Origin: Pholiota molesta
Taxonomy: Eukaryota; Basidiomycota; Agaricomycetes; Agaricales; Strophariaceae
Direction of reading: 5' to 3'
DNA: 64,000 nt
Assembly: GCA_014925825.1 (NCBI GenBank)
Contig: JACGCK010000054.1
Location: forward strand, 186,001 to 250,000
Both the position numbers and the translations under genes were made by a program. The first letter of the stretch is position 1, and the number at the start of each line of letters is the position of its first letter. Positions 33,823-45,451 of the stretch are shown here, piece by piece. The notes under the pieces are model-generated. The model was not told where the DNA came from, searched no databases, and saw nothing but the letters and a program-made list of their open reading frames with translations.

Positions 33823-35862
33823 CTATTTGAGTTCCGATGCTTGTATGCCTGTATTCGCCCATTCTCTCTTGATACTGTTGGCATGGGCTTCAGATCGAGG
33901 TCGTATCTCAACAGGAAAAGGTTCAGGCTCCCTGTAAAACGATACTAAATATAATGCATATGCCTTCAAATATACGACTGGACGCACGAGGTGATGCCCG
34001 AGGTGCATTTATCAGGGTCCACAGCCAGCGGTTTTCCCGATTCATCTAAAACGGGACCAATATTGAACGCCCACAGCAGTCGCGTTATTCCAATCCAAAC
34101 AGAGCGTGAGCCGAGGTATCTGCCTGGACAAATTCTGAGGGAAGCGACAAACGAAACAATTAGCCGCAATTAAGTCAAGGGGACGTATGTTCTAACCGTC
34201 TACCAAATCCAAACGCATAATGACCCTCGGTGAAGGTGTCATTTCCAATCTCCTCCAGAAACCTGTTAGGATTGAATTCCAAAGGGTCGGGGAAAATAGT
34301 TGCGTTGTGCTGTAAATTTGTCAGGTCTCGAATGGTTGGGACTATTGAGAAATACCGACCTGCATTGACCATATACAAGGAATTACCATAGTATTTGCTT
34401 TTATCTGAAAGTCTCGATATGAATATAGAGCGCTGCAAACGATTTCCGAATTAACATACCTGAAAGCCTTTGTACTCGTCATCTTCGTCCGAGTAATGTG
34501 GAAAGCCTCCCGGAGCGGCTGGCATCCATCGGAAGACCTCTTTAGTCAAAGCCACGGTGTACGGAAGCGCTTTCAAATGCTGGAATGACGGCATCGTTTC
34601 TCCATCGGATCCCACTATAGCATCGATCTCTGCTTGTGCTTTCCGCATAGTCTCAGGGTATAGGATCATCGCCATGAAAAACCAAAGGAAGGAACCTGCA
34701 GTGGTTCCGGTACCGGCTTCGAAGGCTGATCCTGCGACTATTAGGAATCATTCAGTTAGGCGCATGCGTTCGACATGGTGAGATGAAATTACGATATGAG
34801 ATTGTCATGAGATCCAGCTCAAACCGAGTTTTCTGTTCCCAGAGTCGAGCAGAGAAACATTCAAGATCTGGTTCTCCACCTTCCATTCTGTGTTTGACGT
34901 CGAGAACAAGTCGAGTGTATAACTGGGGTTTTTAATGAGCTAACGAAGTATGTGGAACCAGGAAGAGCTCACTTCCATTTCCCTGTCATGCTTCTTTGTT
35001 GCTGCTGCTCGCCAAGGAGCAAGAAACGATGGAAGTATTTTGTCAAGGAAGGGGAAAGTGTCCACCAGATGGGCGCCGGGGTAGCAATCCGCAATGAAGT
35101 TGTCAAGAATATCAAGCACCGCAACGAGATCTTTATCATCATCGGCAAGTCGTCGGCCATAGCTCAATGTGAATACAAGAGATGCGGCATAGCGTTTCGA
35201 ATTCATGTTTGACTCTTCTGGGTGGGTAAGCATATCAAGTAGGAATTTCGAGGACTCGATCTCCTGCATGTGCTCGTACGAGCCAATCACTGTCAAAATT
35301 TGTTAGATTGCTAATGCGTCTCATACAGAAACGTTGTACTTCTGGGTTGCAGCATTTGATAGAAGGCAGCACGCTGCCTTTTGAGTTCGGGGCCATATGG
35401 AAGAAGGACTAGTCTCCTATTATGGGACTGGTACTTTCCAGCGTAAACGAGCTGTTTCCTGGAGGAATAATTATTGGACCGTCTTCCAAGCTGCAAGGAT
35501 CCATTCATTTCTTAGTCTTTGTTTGTAGTAGAAGGGAAATAGCGTTACAAGCTCTTCGGCATCTTCAGGATGATTGAGAACGAGTATCTCGTCGCCTGCA
35601 AGGGATAATCTGACCAAAGGACCTATGAAAAATCTGACTGTCAAAAATCTGTTTTCCAAAGACGATGTCTCATACCATATTTCAAGCTGAGGTTTTCGAA
35701 GTATTTCCATATTTTGGTAGTGGGAACTTGGAACGTATGTCCCACAAGAGGATGAGGGGTAGGACCGGGGGCATAGGATCGCCTTTTAGATGCGAGATAG
35801 CCAATTCGCCATCCCGTGTAGGCGATAGCGCAGAGAATCACGGATAAAAGGATGTTGTACAT
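33823..35862 (-). CDS. Cytochrome P450 (O-methylsterigmatocystin oxidoreductase-like basidiomycete type)
   Basis: Complete membrane-bound monooxygenase. ATG at 35862; the N-terminus MYNILLSVILCAIAYTGW is a signal anchor, followed by the Pro-rich hinge APGPTPHPLVGH. Downstream: the C-helix region HNRRLVLLPYG, the stretch YAASLVFTLSYGRRL, the I-helix EAGTGTTAGS (about 34735-34700), the K-helix ExxR in KEVFRWMP, FPDPLEFNPNRF, and heme binding FGFGRR-ICPGRYLG with the thiolate Cys. The final exon, reached by an intron ending near 33950, gives EPFPVEIRPRS and a stop at 33823. About ten exons, all in frame with consensus introns. It resembles the partial P450 at 1-1406. It could oxidise the product of the UbiA/monooxygenase pair, but this is conjecture. 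Confidence 0.92.
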
Positions 35863-36599
35863 CGAGTGTAGCTGTGTATTTGGATGCTATGATAACAACC
35901 GTTACACGAGATAGACTTGTTAGGGCAAGCAAAACCAGGCAAAACCGTATAGGGGATTGCACTGAAGGTAAGCAATCGACCTCTTATAACCAATGTTCCA
36001 AACACTTTATTAGGCATATTGACGTCCTTTAGGTCGATAGAATCATCAAAGTCTGAAGAATAAGCACGAACCTGATACGGACTCAACCTGCTTGACATAT
36101 CCATATCTCCAGCAAGTAAAAGCCTTATTCCCATTTTTATCCCGTATTTTGCATTTTGAATCGGCAGATATTATCTTGAGATATGTCTCCGGTCCATCCA
36201 GTGTCCATCTTGTTCGATCTGGCTGGTATGTTGCAGACATCCTAGGAAACCATAGCATTTTCGGGTTCCTGCATTTAGCTACTGGAAGTTCAAATTAAGT
36301 ATATGGAAAGGGGAACGATGAGGGGATTGAAATTACATCAGGCATTCAATAGAAACTCTGCTCCTTAGTTGCTCCTTGGTACTAGTTCCATACCTGCTCA
36401 TTAGCGTCCAGCGCACGCTAATGAACCATTTTTTACTTACACAACTCCGTGAGGCGTCGGATCTCGCATTTCTTGTTTCAGGGAGCTCGGAGGCTCAATC
36501 TCGAAAGTAACATGTGTGAGATTGCTTTTATGAACAAGTTGAAGCAATGAACAAGAGACTAAAATAAGGCCACCGGTCAAAATTGGGCTTTTCGGATGG
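35863..36599. other. Intergenic region
   Basis: Upstream region of the P450. Minus-strand open frames at 35838-36258 show no known domain. Confidence 0.45.
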
Positions 36600-36960
36600 G
36601 AAAGGATGTGTCAGCAAAAGCACGTGGTTCTCACTCACTGTCGGTCCTCGGAACTGAGAACTTCAACTTGGTCTGCAACTTCATTGTCAAGAGGTGAAAA
36701 ACTGGACGTTCAAGTTTGCAAGATAAGAGCACCTTGAATCACTCTTCCACTAAGTTTTTCGATATGGCATGATAGCTAGTGGGCTAGGATGACGATGGAC
36801 ACGTTTACGACCTGGTCTGGTGCCACAACTCTGTTTTCTCTCCGTCCCCCTTCCTCGCAGACGCTCCCTAGTTATCGTATCAGTTCTCGGAACCTCGGCC
36901 TCATCTTTCCACTACTCTCATTAACACCACCTGCACGCCCTCTCCCACAAACAAGGCACT
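36600..36960. repeat. Dispersed repeat R2, copy 2
   Basis: Diverged copy of 22845-23330, sharing words in the same order up to CTACTCTCATTAACACCACC near 36912. About 100 bp of that copy has no counterpart here. Confidence 0.6.
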
Positions 36961-37734
36961 GAAGCGGTCCTCTCTTCTGCGCGTCACCACCTCCGTCATA
37001 TGTCAGGACTCGGAACCGACTGTGTTGACAGGATGATTTGTGGGCGAAAAAAGAGCAACCAGGGAGGTGCATCGTCCTGTTACAAGCTGAGCACTGCCAA
37101 TTTAGAGGTATTGGAGCTCGTTGGAAAAGGCACAATTGCGTTCTTTTATGGGCCATGCTCCTCTGCGTTCTTTTGTTATTGCGTCTTCGGCATTGGAAAA
37201 ATTGGGTGCTTCTCGACCACATGGAGTCACTTACTGGCTGGTGAGTGCATATTGGGACGCAGACTGAACTTGTCTATTTCTTGGGGCTGGCGACTGTGCA
37301 CCGACTGACTTGGCCAAGCTATGGTGCTGAAGCTGGTATTGAAATACCTTTGGGCACAGTATCAAAGGTTAGTGAGGAGTGTAAAATTCGTTGTGTTCAA
37401 ACGTTCAAATTCAGACCTTAAAGTAGGTTCGCCACCATCCGGTTCTCTTTCAAACCTCGATGGTTCCCCGGGCAGCACATGGCTAAAGTCATATTCAATA
37501 CTTCGAAGCAGTCAAATCGCTTGTAGTACGTTAGCACCGAGTCCCTTGCGAAATTAGTTCAACTTATAAATCCTAGATTCTTCAGGCTTGCATTGCAGAT
37601 TTGAATCCCAGAGATGTCTTCTCCATTTTTCGATTCGTAGGCTTGCGCCGACGAACACTGGACAGTCGTCGACGTGGAGCTGTGGACCTCGAATTAACAA
37701 TGACACATATTCTCTTGCTTTTGCATGTCTGGAC

Positions 37735-38090
37735 ATGGCACGCTGAGTTTCATGCTAACATCATCTTTGCTATATAGCGACTTCGGCTTATACGCATACC
37801 GATACCCCGGCGAAGCTATCCTTTAAATACCGCTATATTTGCATTGGAATTCTGGAGCACCAACCAGGAAGAATCAACGATCGCGGGCCCACTCGTTTCA
37901 CTCTGCTGTACACTCACTGGTATATTTGCGTCAGCGCTCATACTGGTTCTGGTCCTTCTCCCCTTTCTTGCCGTGTTAGGAACTCTGCTATCCAGCCCGC
38001 CCTGATCGCAACGGTTGGATAAAGTTTCCCGAGATGACCTTGGGTGCTGCACCCGAAACATGGTTGCACACGCTTAGTTGAAGGTCAAGG
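37735..38090 (+). pseudogene. Degenerate duplicate of the DUS3 3' end
   Basis: Aligns with the last two exons of DUS3 (about 9960-10420), including the intron between them. Shared landmarks in order: GACTTCGGCT-like, AATACCGCTA, CTGGAGCACC, GGAAGAATCAACGATCGCG-like, TCCTTCTCCC, AACTCTG, CGAGATG and GAAACATGGT-like. The frame is broken by indels and stops, and no upstream part (barrel, zinc fingers) is found nearby. Because the intron is kept, it arose from DNA-level duplication rather than retroposition. It lies about 100 bp left of the Mutator-like element. Confidence 0.85.
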
Positions 38091-38187
38091 ATACTTCGGC
38101 CCACGTACACTGTACTACTAAATCAAATAACTTGTATTTGGTGCTTGGTTGGCCCTAGTACCTGCTACTGCGAAGCCTGGTTCATGT

Positions 38188-39088
38188 CAGGCTCCTAAAC
38201 CAGCCTCTCGTTCGAGAATCCTTATCATATCTAATCTAAAGACAAATAAGACACAACTCAACTTTAGATGAAGGTTCTCGATAGAGAGGCTGGCTTTTTT
38301 TGGATTCGGTCATCCCGGGCATACCTAGTAACGCGTAACATAGGGCCTACTTTTAATAAACCAGCCTCGATATATTCCGGTTTGTCAGCACAGAGGTTGG
38401 GCTCATCTTTAACCACTGGGTCAGTTTATGGCACCTCTGAGGCCAAGAATCAATGCTTTTTAGATTAGTTTTGGCAATAGCATTTAGATTCAAAGTGAAA
38501 GGCACAAAATTTATTTGATCTTAATGCTTCTATCAGTGGGTAACAGTGGGTTTGAGCCGTCTTCAGACCAATTGAGGTATATCAAATCATCTAAGGCTTT
38601 TTTTCACCTGTGTTTACTTATTCAGCTTCTACTCAATTTTAGAAAGAACAATGGAGCAAAATTTGACAGAATCACCCAGACTGGGGGGAACAGTGAGTTG
38701 AGTGACAACACCAGAGACTATGTTTTGGCAATTTCTTGGCAATTTCAGTTGAATGTCTCGACTTTTTTCGGCTTTCTCTAGTCTTTACTGATATATCTAT
38801 TGAAAATCTGATAGAACAAGGTAATACTCCTTTCACTGACGGGCATGAAGCAACTGCGAGATATCTACACTTCGTGACGGAACAGTGATGTGTGCTGGCA
38901 CGCCGAAGCCAACTTGTTATTATTAATAAGTCCAATGTTATGCGTTACTAGGTATGCCCGGGATGACCGAATCCAAAAAAAGCCAGCCTCTCTATCGAGA
39001 ACCTTCATCTAAAGTTGAGTTGTGTCTTATTTGTCTTTAGATTAGATATGATAAGGATTCTCGAACGAGAGGCTGGTTTAGGAGCCTG
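38188..39088. mobile_element. 901-bp Mutator-like non-autonomous transposon
   Basis: Inverted terminal repeats at 38188-38341 and 38935-39088, 154 bp each with about two mismatches near the inner edge, starting CAGGCTCCTAAACCAGCCTC. It is flanked by the direct 9-bp duplication GGTTCATGT (38179-38187 and 39089-39097). Long TIRs and a 9-bp duplication are the hallmark of Mutator-like elements. The 590-bp interior has no transposase. Near-identical TIRs indicate recent insertion. Confidence 0.9.
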
Positions 39089-39632
39089 GGTTCATGTCGT
39101 AACGTTAATTACGCTACTTGGTTCCCGCCACTGTATCGGTCGCTGGCTGTAAGTACTAATTATACGGTCCAGTCAACCTGTCTGTATTATTGGAACTAAC
39201 GTATGGGAAACTGGTATGAATGTTGGGGTGCTGGCACTTGGTCTATACGCAATACGCCATTCATACCTATATGTAATGCGCCTTCTAACATTTCAGATGT
39301 TGAAGCAGTTTCGACCTTATGTTGTCGATTTCTACCTTTGACCGCCAGTCAAGGTTACTTACCCGGGTATGTGATCCGACCTGGAAGACGTCGACCGGCT
39401 GAGGCATTATGGCCGGAAGGATAAGTATGGCCCGTTTGTCAGAATCCGAATTTCGCATGAAACTGTCATTGCCACGGCCTCGTCATCGAAACTAAGGGAC
39501 CTTCTTACAACTACTCTCGACAAGTACTACAGGCAGCTTCACTAACAAGGTGCGATGTTCATTATAGCAGCTCTCCGTTTCATAACTAATACATAAACTC
39601 TTGGGTTCAAGCCGGCGGCCGTTCAATCAGAC
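39089..39632. other. Intergenic region
   Basis: Contains a plus-strand fragment near 39420-39460 that reads KYGPFVRI, reminiscent of a P450 B-helix region, but too short to call. Otherwise nothing. Confidence 0.35.
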
Positions 39633-41510
39633 ATGGCGACTTCGGATGCCCGGGTGTCTCTGCTCGACTTGCCCACTGAACTCATCCTTCAGATCCTCGC
39701 CGTGGAAAATGGGCTTTCTTCCACAGACATTTACCACGTGGCCTTTGTTTCGCGTCGATTCCTCTCTGTTGCTCTGCGTCTCTTCTTAATCAACGAGGGG
39801 ATCCAAGACCCAGAGGAGGAGACCTCCCTTTATGTTCTCCGATGGTCTTCCAGGAATCCGGCCTCCGACGGCCAACCCGACGCACTTTCCGCTCTGAACA
39901 ATTTACCACGTATATCGAAGATAAAGCACTTTAGATGCTTCTTCCAAGACCCGAACGCCAAAGGCTTTCGCAATGTCTCCCAACCAGCATTCCGGTTATC
40001 CGATGCCGTTGCTCGCGTTTCGAGATTCGTCGAGAAATTGGAGAGCATCGGCGTTGCTGAAATCTATCTCGTCTGGGACCCTTATTTCATTTCCAGAGAC
40101 CTGAACACCACGCATGTTCCATTTTCCGAAGTAAAAAAATGGGCCGAGGCATTCAGTTCCATGCTAAATGCGATTCTGGAAAGGGGATGTACTTCTCTCA
40201 CCATCCAATATGATCCCTCCATTTCCCCTGCCTTTCATTTTCGCTCTGCGGGTCCAGTTGAAAGGGTCTTTACATCTCTGATACCGCGAGAAGAACAGTT
40301 CCTATTGCGCTGGGAGTTCGACCAGCCCATTCGTGAAGCAAAATCCCCATCCATCGAGGTCAACCGCGCGGCACTTCTTTCTTCGTCGGCGCAAGCCAAA
40401 CAATCTATCACTTCCTTGTCAATACACTCACCTGTACTCCTACTTCCTCCTTTTGTCAACTGGACGCTTTCACTTCTACGGGCGCACCATAACCTAACGT
40501 CCCTGTCTTTCGCCTACATTTCCTTCGCAAAAGAGATATGGTCTGTCGTCCTACCCTCTATCGCCGATGCAGTATCTACTCAATTGACAGAGCTGAAATT
40601 TCTACGCAACTGTCCCCATCTCGACAGCGTAGATCTGCTGCAATTTATCGCCCACCTACCCAATTTAACATATCTATCGGTCGATAGGACATTTCGCTTG
40701 AGATTTCAAAACTTCAAGCACGAGTCGAAGAGCGTGTTTTCGACTAGTTCGGCAACCTCTCTTTCCCGCCATTTACCCAGATTACTACGCCTGTCTACCT
40801 TGAAGGCCCCAGTCGAGTTGGTTTCAATTTTGCTAGGGTCCCATCCGCTATCAGGAGAATACAACGCCCATGCTCCTCCTCCATTGCCCAGTCTCAAAGA
40901 TCTCACCGTTTATCCGTCCAGCTTGTTAATACACCCTCCGAGCTATGTTAAATCAACCCTAGACGTCAATGAGCTGCTCAAGAAATTCAAGTCGAGATCT
41001 CCATATGCACAGAACCTCCATCACTTCGCTCTTGACGCGCAAATGGAGTTCACCGATTTTCGACCTGTATTTCGCTACCTCCACAATATCAACACCCACG
41101 GGGAATTTCAACGCACACTGCGGGAGTCCCTCAGCGACCAAGACGTCAAGAAACTAACAGAAAGCGGATCCGCCCTTCATATCTGCTTCGATCACATTAC
41201 GCATCTCATCTTGTATAAATTCAACCCCCAACATTCGGAGGAAACGCCTCGATCTCTCTGTCTATGGCTTCATACCCTCTTTCCTCGTGTAGAGCAGCTT
41301 ACGTTCACCTGTCGACAAGATGCACAGCCCATACAGGATGTGCATATGGATGATGATACTATCCAGTGCCTTATTGAAGCACTGAAAGAAATCTGTCATA
41401 ATGTACGAATTCTGGTCGTGGCGGAAAGAGCTATGTCATACGATAGTTATTTATGTATATGTAGAAGGATATCTTCGGGAAAATCTTGTATTGTAATACA
41501 AATAATATGA
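39633..41510 (+). CDS. F-box domain / LRR-like protein
   Basis: Single-exon 625-residue protein (MATSDARVSL). The F-box lies at residues 7-50 (LLDLPTELILQILAVENG...FVSRRFLSVALRLFL) and should bind Skp1 in an SCF ubiquitin ligase. The rest is leucine-rich with no sharp repeat period, presumably the substrate-binding part. The lack of introns is unusual in this intron-dense neighbourhood. Target unknown. It is convergent with the membrane protein gene at 41726. Confidence 0.85.
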   Translation: MATSDARVSLLDLPTELILQILAVENGLSSTDIYHVAFVSRRFLSVALRLFLINEGIQDPEEETSLYVLRWSSRNPASDGQPDALSALNNLPRISKIKHFRCFFQDPNAKGFRNVSQPAFRLSDAVARVSRFVEKLESIGVAEIYLVWDPYFISRDLNTTHVPFSEVKKWAEAFSSMLNAILERGCTSLTIQYDPSISPAFHFRSAGPVERVFTSLIPREEQFLLRWEFDQPIREAKSPSIEVNRAALLSSSAQAKQSITSLSIHSPVLLLPPFVNWTLSLLRAHHNLTSLSFAYISFAKEIWSVVLPSIADAVSTQLTELKFLRNCPHLDSVDLLQFIAHLPNLTYLSVDRTFRLRFQNFKHESKSVFSTSSATSLSRHLPRLLRLSTLKAPVELVSILLGSHPLSGEYNAHAPPPLPSLKDLTVYPSSLLIHPPSYVKSTLDVNELLKKFKSRSPYAQNLHHFALDAQMEFTDFRPVFRYLHNINTHGEFQRTLRESLSDQDVKKLTESGSALHICFDHITHLILYKFNPQHSEETPRSLCLWLHTLFPRVEQLTFTCRQDAQPIQDVHMDDDTIQCLIEALKEICHNVRILVVAERAMSYDSYLCICRRISSGKSCIVIQII

Positions 41511-41725
41511 ACGAAATACGTAACAGAAGCATAAGTTAATACAGCTAACGGAAACTGACCGCTGATTAATGCAGAAGAGAAGTGTTCATAAGATATATCA
41601 AGAATAATAAGAAAAGGTATCGTTGGAAGTCTGTGGTGGAAAGCGAATGTCAGAAAGGGGAGTCCATAAAACATTAAATATTTCTGTTCAAATCCCATGC
41701 CAGGTGGATTTCAATGCATCTGTTT

Positions 41726-43373
41726 TCAGATTCGACGTTGTTGCGAAATACCGGAAGCTATCCGTGCGCTCAACGCGTCTCGGAGGCCGTGGGGCGGAGA
41801 ACCCGAAGAGCCCGTTAGGCGCGTGGATGCCGTCTCGAAAGACTTCATGCTGGGTACCGGCTTCCTCTTCGGCGACGGTGGAATGAGACCTGTGCCAGTG
41901 TGATGCGTTGAAGCTGAAGAGACAGACTTCACGCTGCCGACGCGCACCCGCTTTGGCAGCTCAGGTACGTCGGAAACCGAGTCGCCTGTTTGACGAGTCG
42001 AGGCGGTGACGAAAGACCGCACGCTGTCTCCACGTCTGGGTCCGCCTTGGTGGTCGCTGAAATTGGCGGTGGCGAGACTCCTGGGGATTGCGGAGAGTCG
42101 TAATATGACGATTCGGGGAAACTTGTCTGAGTTGCGGGTGTATCTGGGACTGTTAATGTGGTGGTTGTGATGTATGTTCCCAGAGAGCGAACATCAGCCC
42201 CAGGGGCCGAGGTTGTCATGGTTGACGGGTCGAAAAGGGGCTCATGGGATTGAGATTGTGTCGGCGCAGATGAAGATTGCTCGTCTCCAAGTGCCCAGTT
42301 CTTTGCGGTGAAGCGGTTCGATTCCTCTAGTCGCGTGATGACATTGTCGTGCAGTCGTAGATTCAGGAAGATGCGGGAGCCCATGGACATCAGGATCAAG
42401 ATGAAATAAGGCGCGGACGTGCGTTTCAATAGATCTGTCGGCATCTCGACGGAGTACACCACAAGCACGCCGACACTGCTGATAGCAGCAAAGAACAGAT
42501 AAATTAAGCAGGCGCGATTGATCAAGGTCCACCCGTGTTTGACGCGACCATTGTGCCAGTTGTTATCACCTTCCATAAAGCCATGCCGAAAATCAAGCAG
42601 GTGAAAGCGGTCGACAAGGCGTAACTGATTGGCGTCCACTCTGATAGGCGCTCAAACTGACAGTTGGTGCCGAATGGTAAATTAAGTCCGCCCGCCGTGA
42701 TCTTGTTCTGTGTGGCGACTGCAATCTGAAACAAAATGGTGAATTCTAATACAAGGATCGTCATAAGTTCGAACGGCTTACCCAGGACAAGGTCATGATA
42801 ATGCTTGTCGTAGAATATATAGCCAGCGGAATCCTCCTGTAATCCCACATTACTTCCAACCTACAGCAAAAAAGTATTCCAGATGATGCCACGACCACTA
42901 CGGAGGCCGCCTGGCCGATGGACAGCGCTATTTGGCAACTGTGTATCTTGACTGACGAATATAATATACTGCAAAGTGCCGAGACTATCGATGAGTATCG
43001 TAAAAGAATAAACCTAGCAACATAAGTCAGTCCGGTAACCCATATTCACGGCATGAGAGAACGCACGCCCAAGGCGCTGGCGAATGCCATTCCGGTCCCC
43101 GTAGATTGTCATAGAGACTTCGCTCCTCGGGCAAAAGTTGGAAACTGGAGTCACCAGTCAGCAAAGATTGAATAAACCTGAATGCGCAGGAAATTCCTCA
43201 CTAGTCCCAAACTACAATCCCAAACGCCACAGCAGAACTGAGAGCTAGAAATCCTGGAGATAGCGATCAAGTTAAACTTAAACTTCCGTTCAACCTGCAA
43301 CTTTCTTACCTGCGTATGATTGATGAGACCAGATATCTTCGAGAGAAACGGGGGACGTTGACAAAGGGGCCAT
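41726..43373 (-). CDS. DUF6533-like polytopic membrane protein with Ser/Thr-rich tail
   Basis: Belongs to a basidiomycete family of about seven-helix membrane proteins of unknown function. ATG at 43373 (MAPLSTSPVS); eight or so exons. The N-terminal part, SSAVAFGIVVWDYFQLLPEE followed by FILLRYSSIVSALCS, is the DUF6533-type start. Further helices are in ASVVVVASSGILFC, ISYALSTAFTCLIFGMALW, ACLIYLFFAAISSVGVLVVY and PYFILILMSMGSRIFLNLRL. A cytoplasmic tail follows. Its last part, open to 41726, holds three copies of a [RK]S(F/V)xxASTxxTG motif but is one base out of frame with the preceding exon, which would stop at 41929. I take the 41726 end because of the repeats. One missing base near 42050 would explain the shift; an unrecognised intron is the alternative. 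No ligand or partner known. Confidence 0.7.
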
Positions 43374-44459
43374 AATGATACTCTGGACAGATAGCGTTAG
43401 TTACAGAGAGGCGAGCTTGATATTTCTCAGGAAGCGCCTAGTCCATGCTGCACTTCGCAGAGAAGGAACCGAAAGGCGCGTACCTCTGAACCGTGGCAAA
43501 GGAGTCTTAGGGAAGCTCAGGAAGAGAAGAGTCCATTCACGTTTGCCACACAAGTTCTTCGAAGCCACTTCAAAAGAAAATGTTAGGGCAGCCCCATCTC
43601 CATTGAGTTCCTGCCCTCGCGCTACCAATTTTACCCATTGCTTTAAAAAAGAAGCTTCATTTCGCGCACGCAACACATTCGACAACGTGAGTATGTGGGC
43701 CATGCTCCGAGCGCATACGCTTTCGACTTGTGGCTTCGAAATTAATGAGAACTGTCGCAGGGTTAGTTACCGGAAAGATGTCCAAATAGAAACCATTTGC
43801 GAGTCGCTGCAATGGGGAATTTGACACATATAACTTCCTCGCTTTGGACAGACGTCACGGCTCGAAAGGCGATAAGTATGGCATATTTTACAGACTTACT
43901 TGGAAAGCCCAACTGGACCGTAAGCGCAGCAGATGGTTGCAAAGGAGCCAACAGAATTTAAGGACTAGGCGAAAATGTCGGAGATTGTCGACTCTATATG
44001 TAAAAGCTAGACTTAACATAGACAAATGCGGAATGAATTAATGACAGAGGGCATTACGAGGACATACCTAGTAAAGTATTGCCCGTGATGGAATTCATTT
44101 AACGGTTCTGGTATGTTTGCCGTTCTGGCGGCCAGATAATTGACAGACGATGGCAGAACGCTTTACGAGCGATGAGGCCGCTATTTCCCCGGAAACTATT
44201 TCCGAGCTATATCAACGCCCAATATAGCGGATATGGATTGTCGATTAAGAGGTCCAAATACGTCGAGGATGCGTTGGATATTCTCGTTCGATAGCAATCT
44301 ACACACGATATTTTCGTAGGATGATGCCGCGAACCTATATTGTTTGTACATAATACACTTGACAGTCCGAGAATACGACTGTAGAAGATAAATAACCTAA
44401 TTATCATAAGTAGAGACTCTATAACTGAAGAAGATCCCGTACCTCGACCAATCCATCGT
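43374..44459. other. Intergenic region
   Basis: A 149-codon plus-strand open frame at 43375-43824 and a 100-codon one opposite show no domain and no family feel; left uncalled. Confidence 0.4.
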
Positions 44460-45070
44460 TTATTGTGGAGCAGCAGCATCCCCACCGCTTGGAAGCGGCG
44501 TTGGAACGTCTACTAAGTCCTCGGGGCGAGCCCCTAACACATCCATCAGCTCCGTCCGTCTGAACATCTGCGCAGCCTGTATGGCATTCGGCGTCCCCAA
44601 TCGAGGATCTGCCTGCTTCGCCATCAGGGCATGGACGATTTCGGTGTGGGATTTAAAGACAGCGCCTGCCACGATGGATTGGCCCAGGTCGTTGATCCTG
44701 TTGGGATCAGCCCCTCTTTCGAGGAGGCCCTTCGTCAAGTCGGTGTGGCCTGCATATGCTGCGAGCATCAACAGCGTGTTGCCTGGATGTTTCCCGTCCC
44801 GTTTTAGTGCACCAGCGTGCATGCGTGCAGGAATCGAGATACTGGTCTAACCTTTGTCGTTTGTGAGGTTTGCTGGCAGTCCAGCATCTACAGCACTGAG
44901 GACGAGAGTCGAATCCCCATTTCGGGCAGCATCGAAGATGCGATGGGCGAAGGCGATTGTGTCAGATGGAAGGCTTGCGACATCGGGGACGTTCTTCTGC
45001 GTGTCAGTCTAATGGGTCAGTACTTCAGTGGCCAGTCACACGGTCAAGGCAAGGGAATTTGGCGAACCAT
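44460..45070 (-). CDS. Small ankyrin-repeat protein
   Basis: About 170-residue soluble protein made of an N-terminal helix pair and three to four ankyrin repeats: ARNGDSTLVLSAVDAGLPAN, then NTLLMLAAYAGHTDLTKGLL, then SIVAGAVFKSHTEIVHALM, then AIQAAQMFRRTELMDVL. The last intron ends at the GGC before NTLLML (about 44785). The start is uncertain: the exon beginning TDTQKNVPDVAS is preceded by a TAG acceptor, and an ATG at 45070 followed directly by GTTCGC could supply a start codon on its own exon with a 60-nt intron. Ankyrin repeats bind proteins; no catalytic domain is present. Related small ankyrin proteins are common in fungi. Confidence 0.75.
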
Positions 45071-45451
45071 GGCCTGAGATGCGCGCTTTAAAGCCTGACC
45101 TCGATATTCGAAGGTTCCGTTTATTGCTGATGAAAAGGGAGCTCTGCGCAGATATCACTGGAAGTTCTGCCATTCGCATCGACGATGGCAGTCCTAAGCT
45201 AGGATCAGAACCCGGCCCGTTCACCATTTGGCACCGGTTATGATCATGGGCGAAGTGCCACTGACTGGATCATTATATCAGATCATAGTGAACGTCTACT
45301 AGGACCTTCAGCAAAGTTAATGACTCAAATACAAGCCTCGCAATATACCTCCTCGAACATGCCTCTTCGTTTTCTTCTCTCTTTGTTGCATTTGTGTATA
45401 TATAGTAGTACATTCAATTCAATGAATCGCTGACACCAGTTAGAGGTCTTG

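Noticed and set aside
39390..39545. P450 relic (KYGPFVRI)
   Set aside because: Eight residues plus weak context are not enough; no heme or I-helix motif follows.
43375..43824. 149-codon open frame upstream of the membrane protein
   Set aside because: No domain, no family feel, and it overlaps the start region of the opposite gene's promoter.
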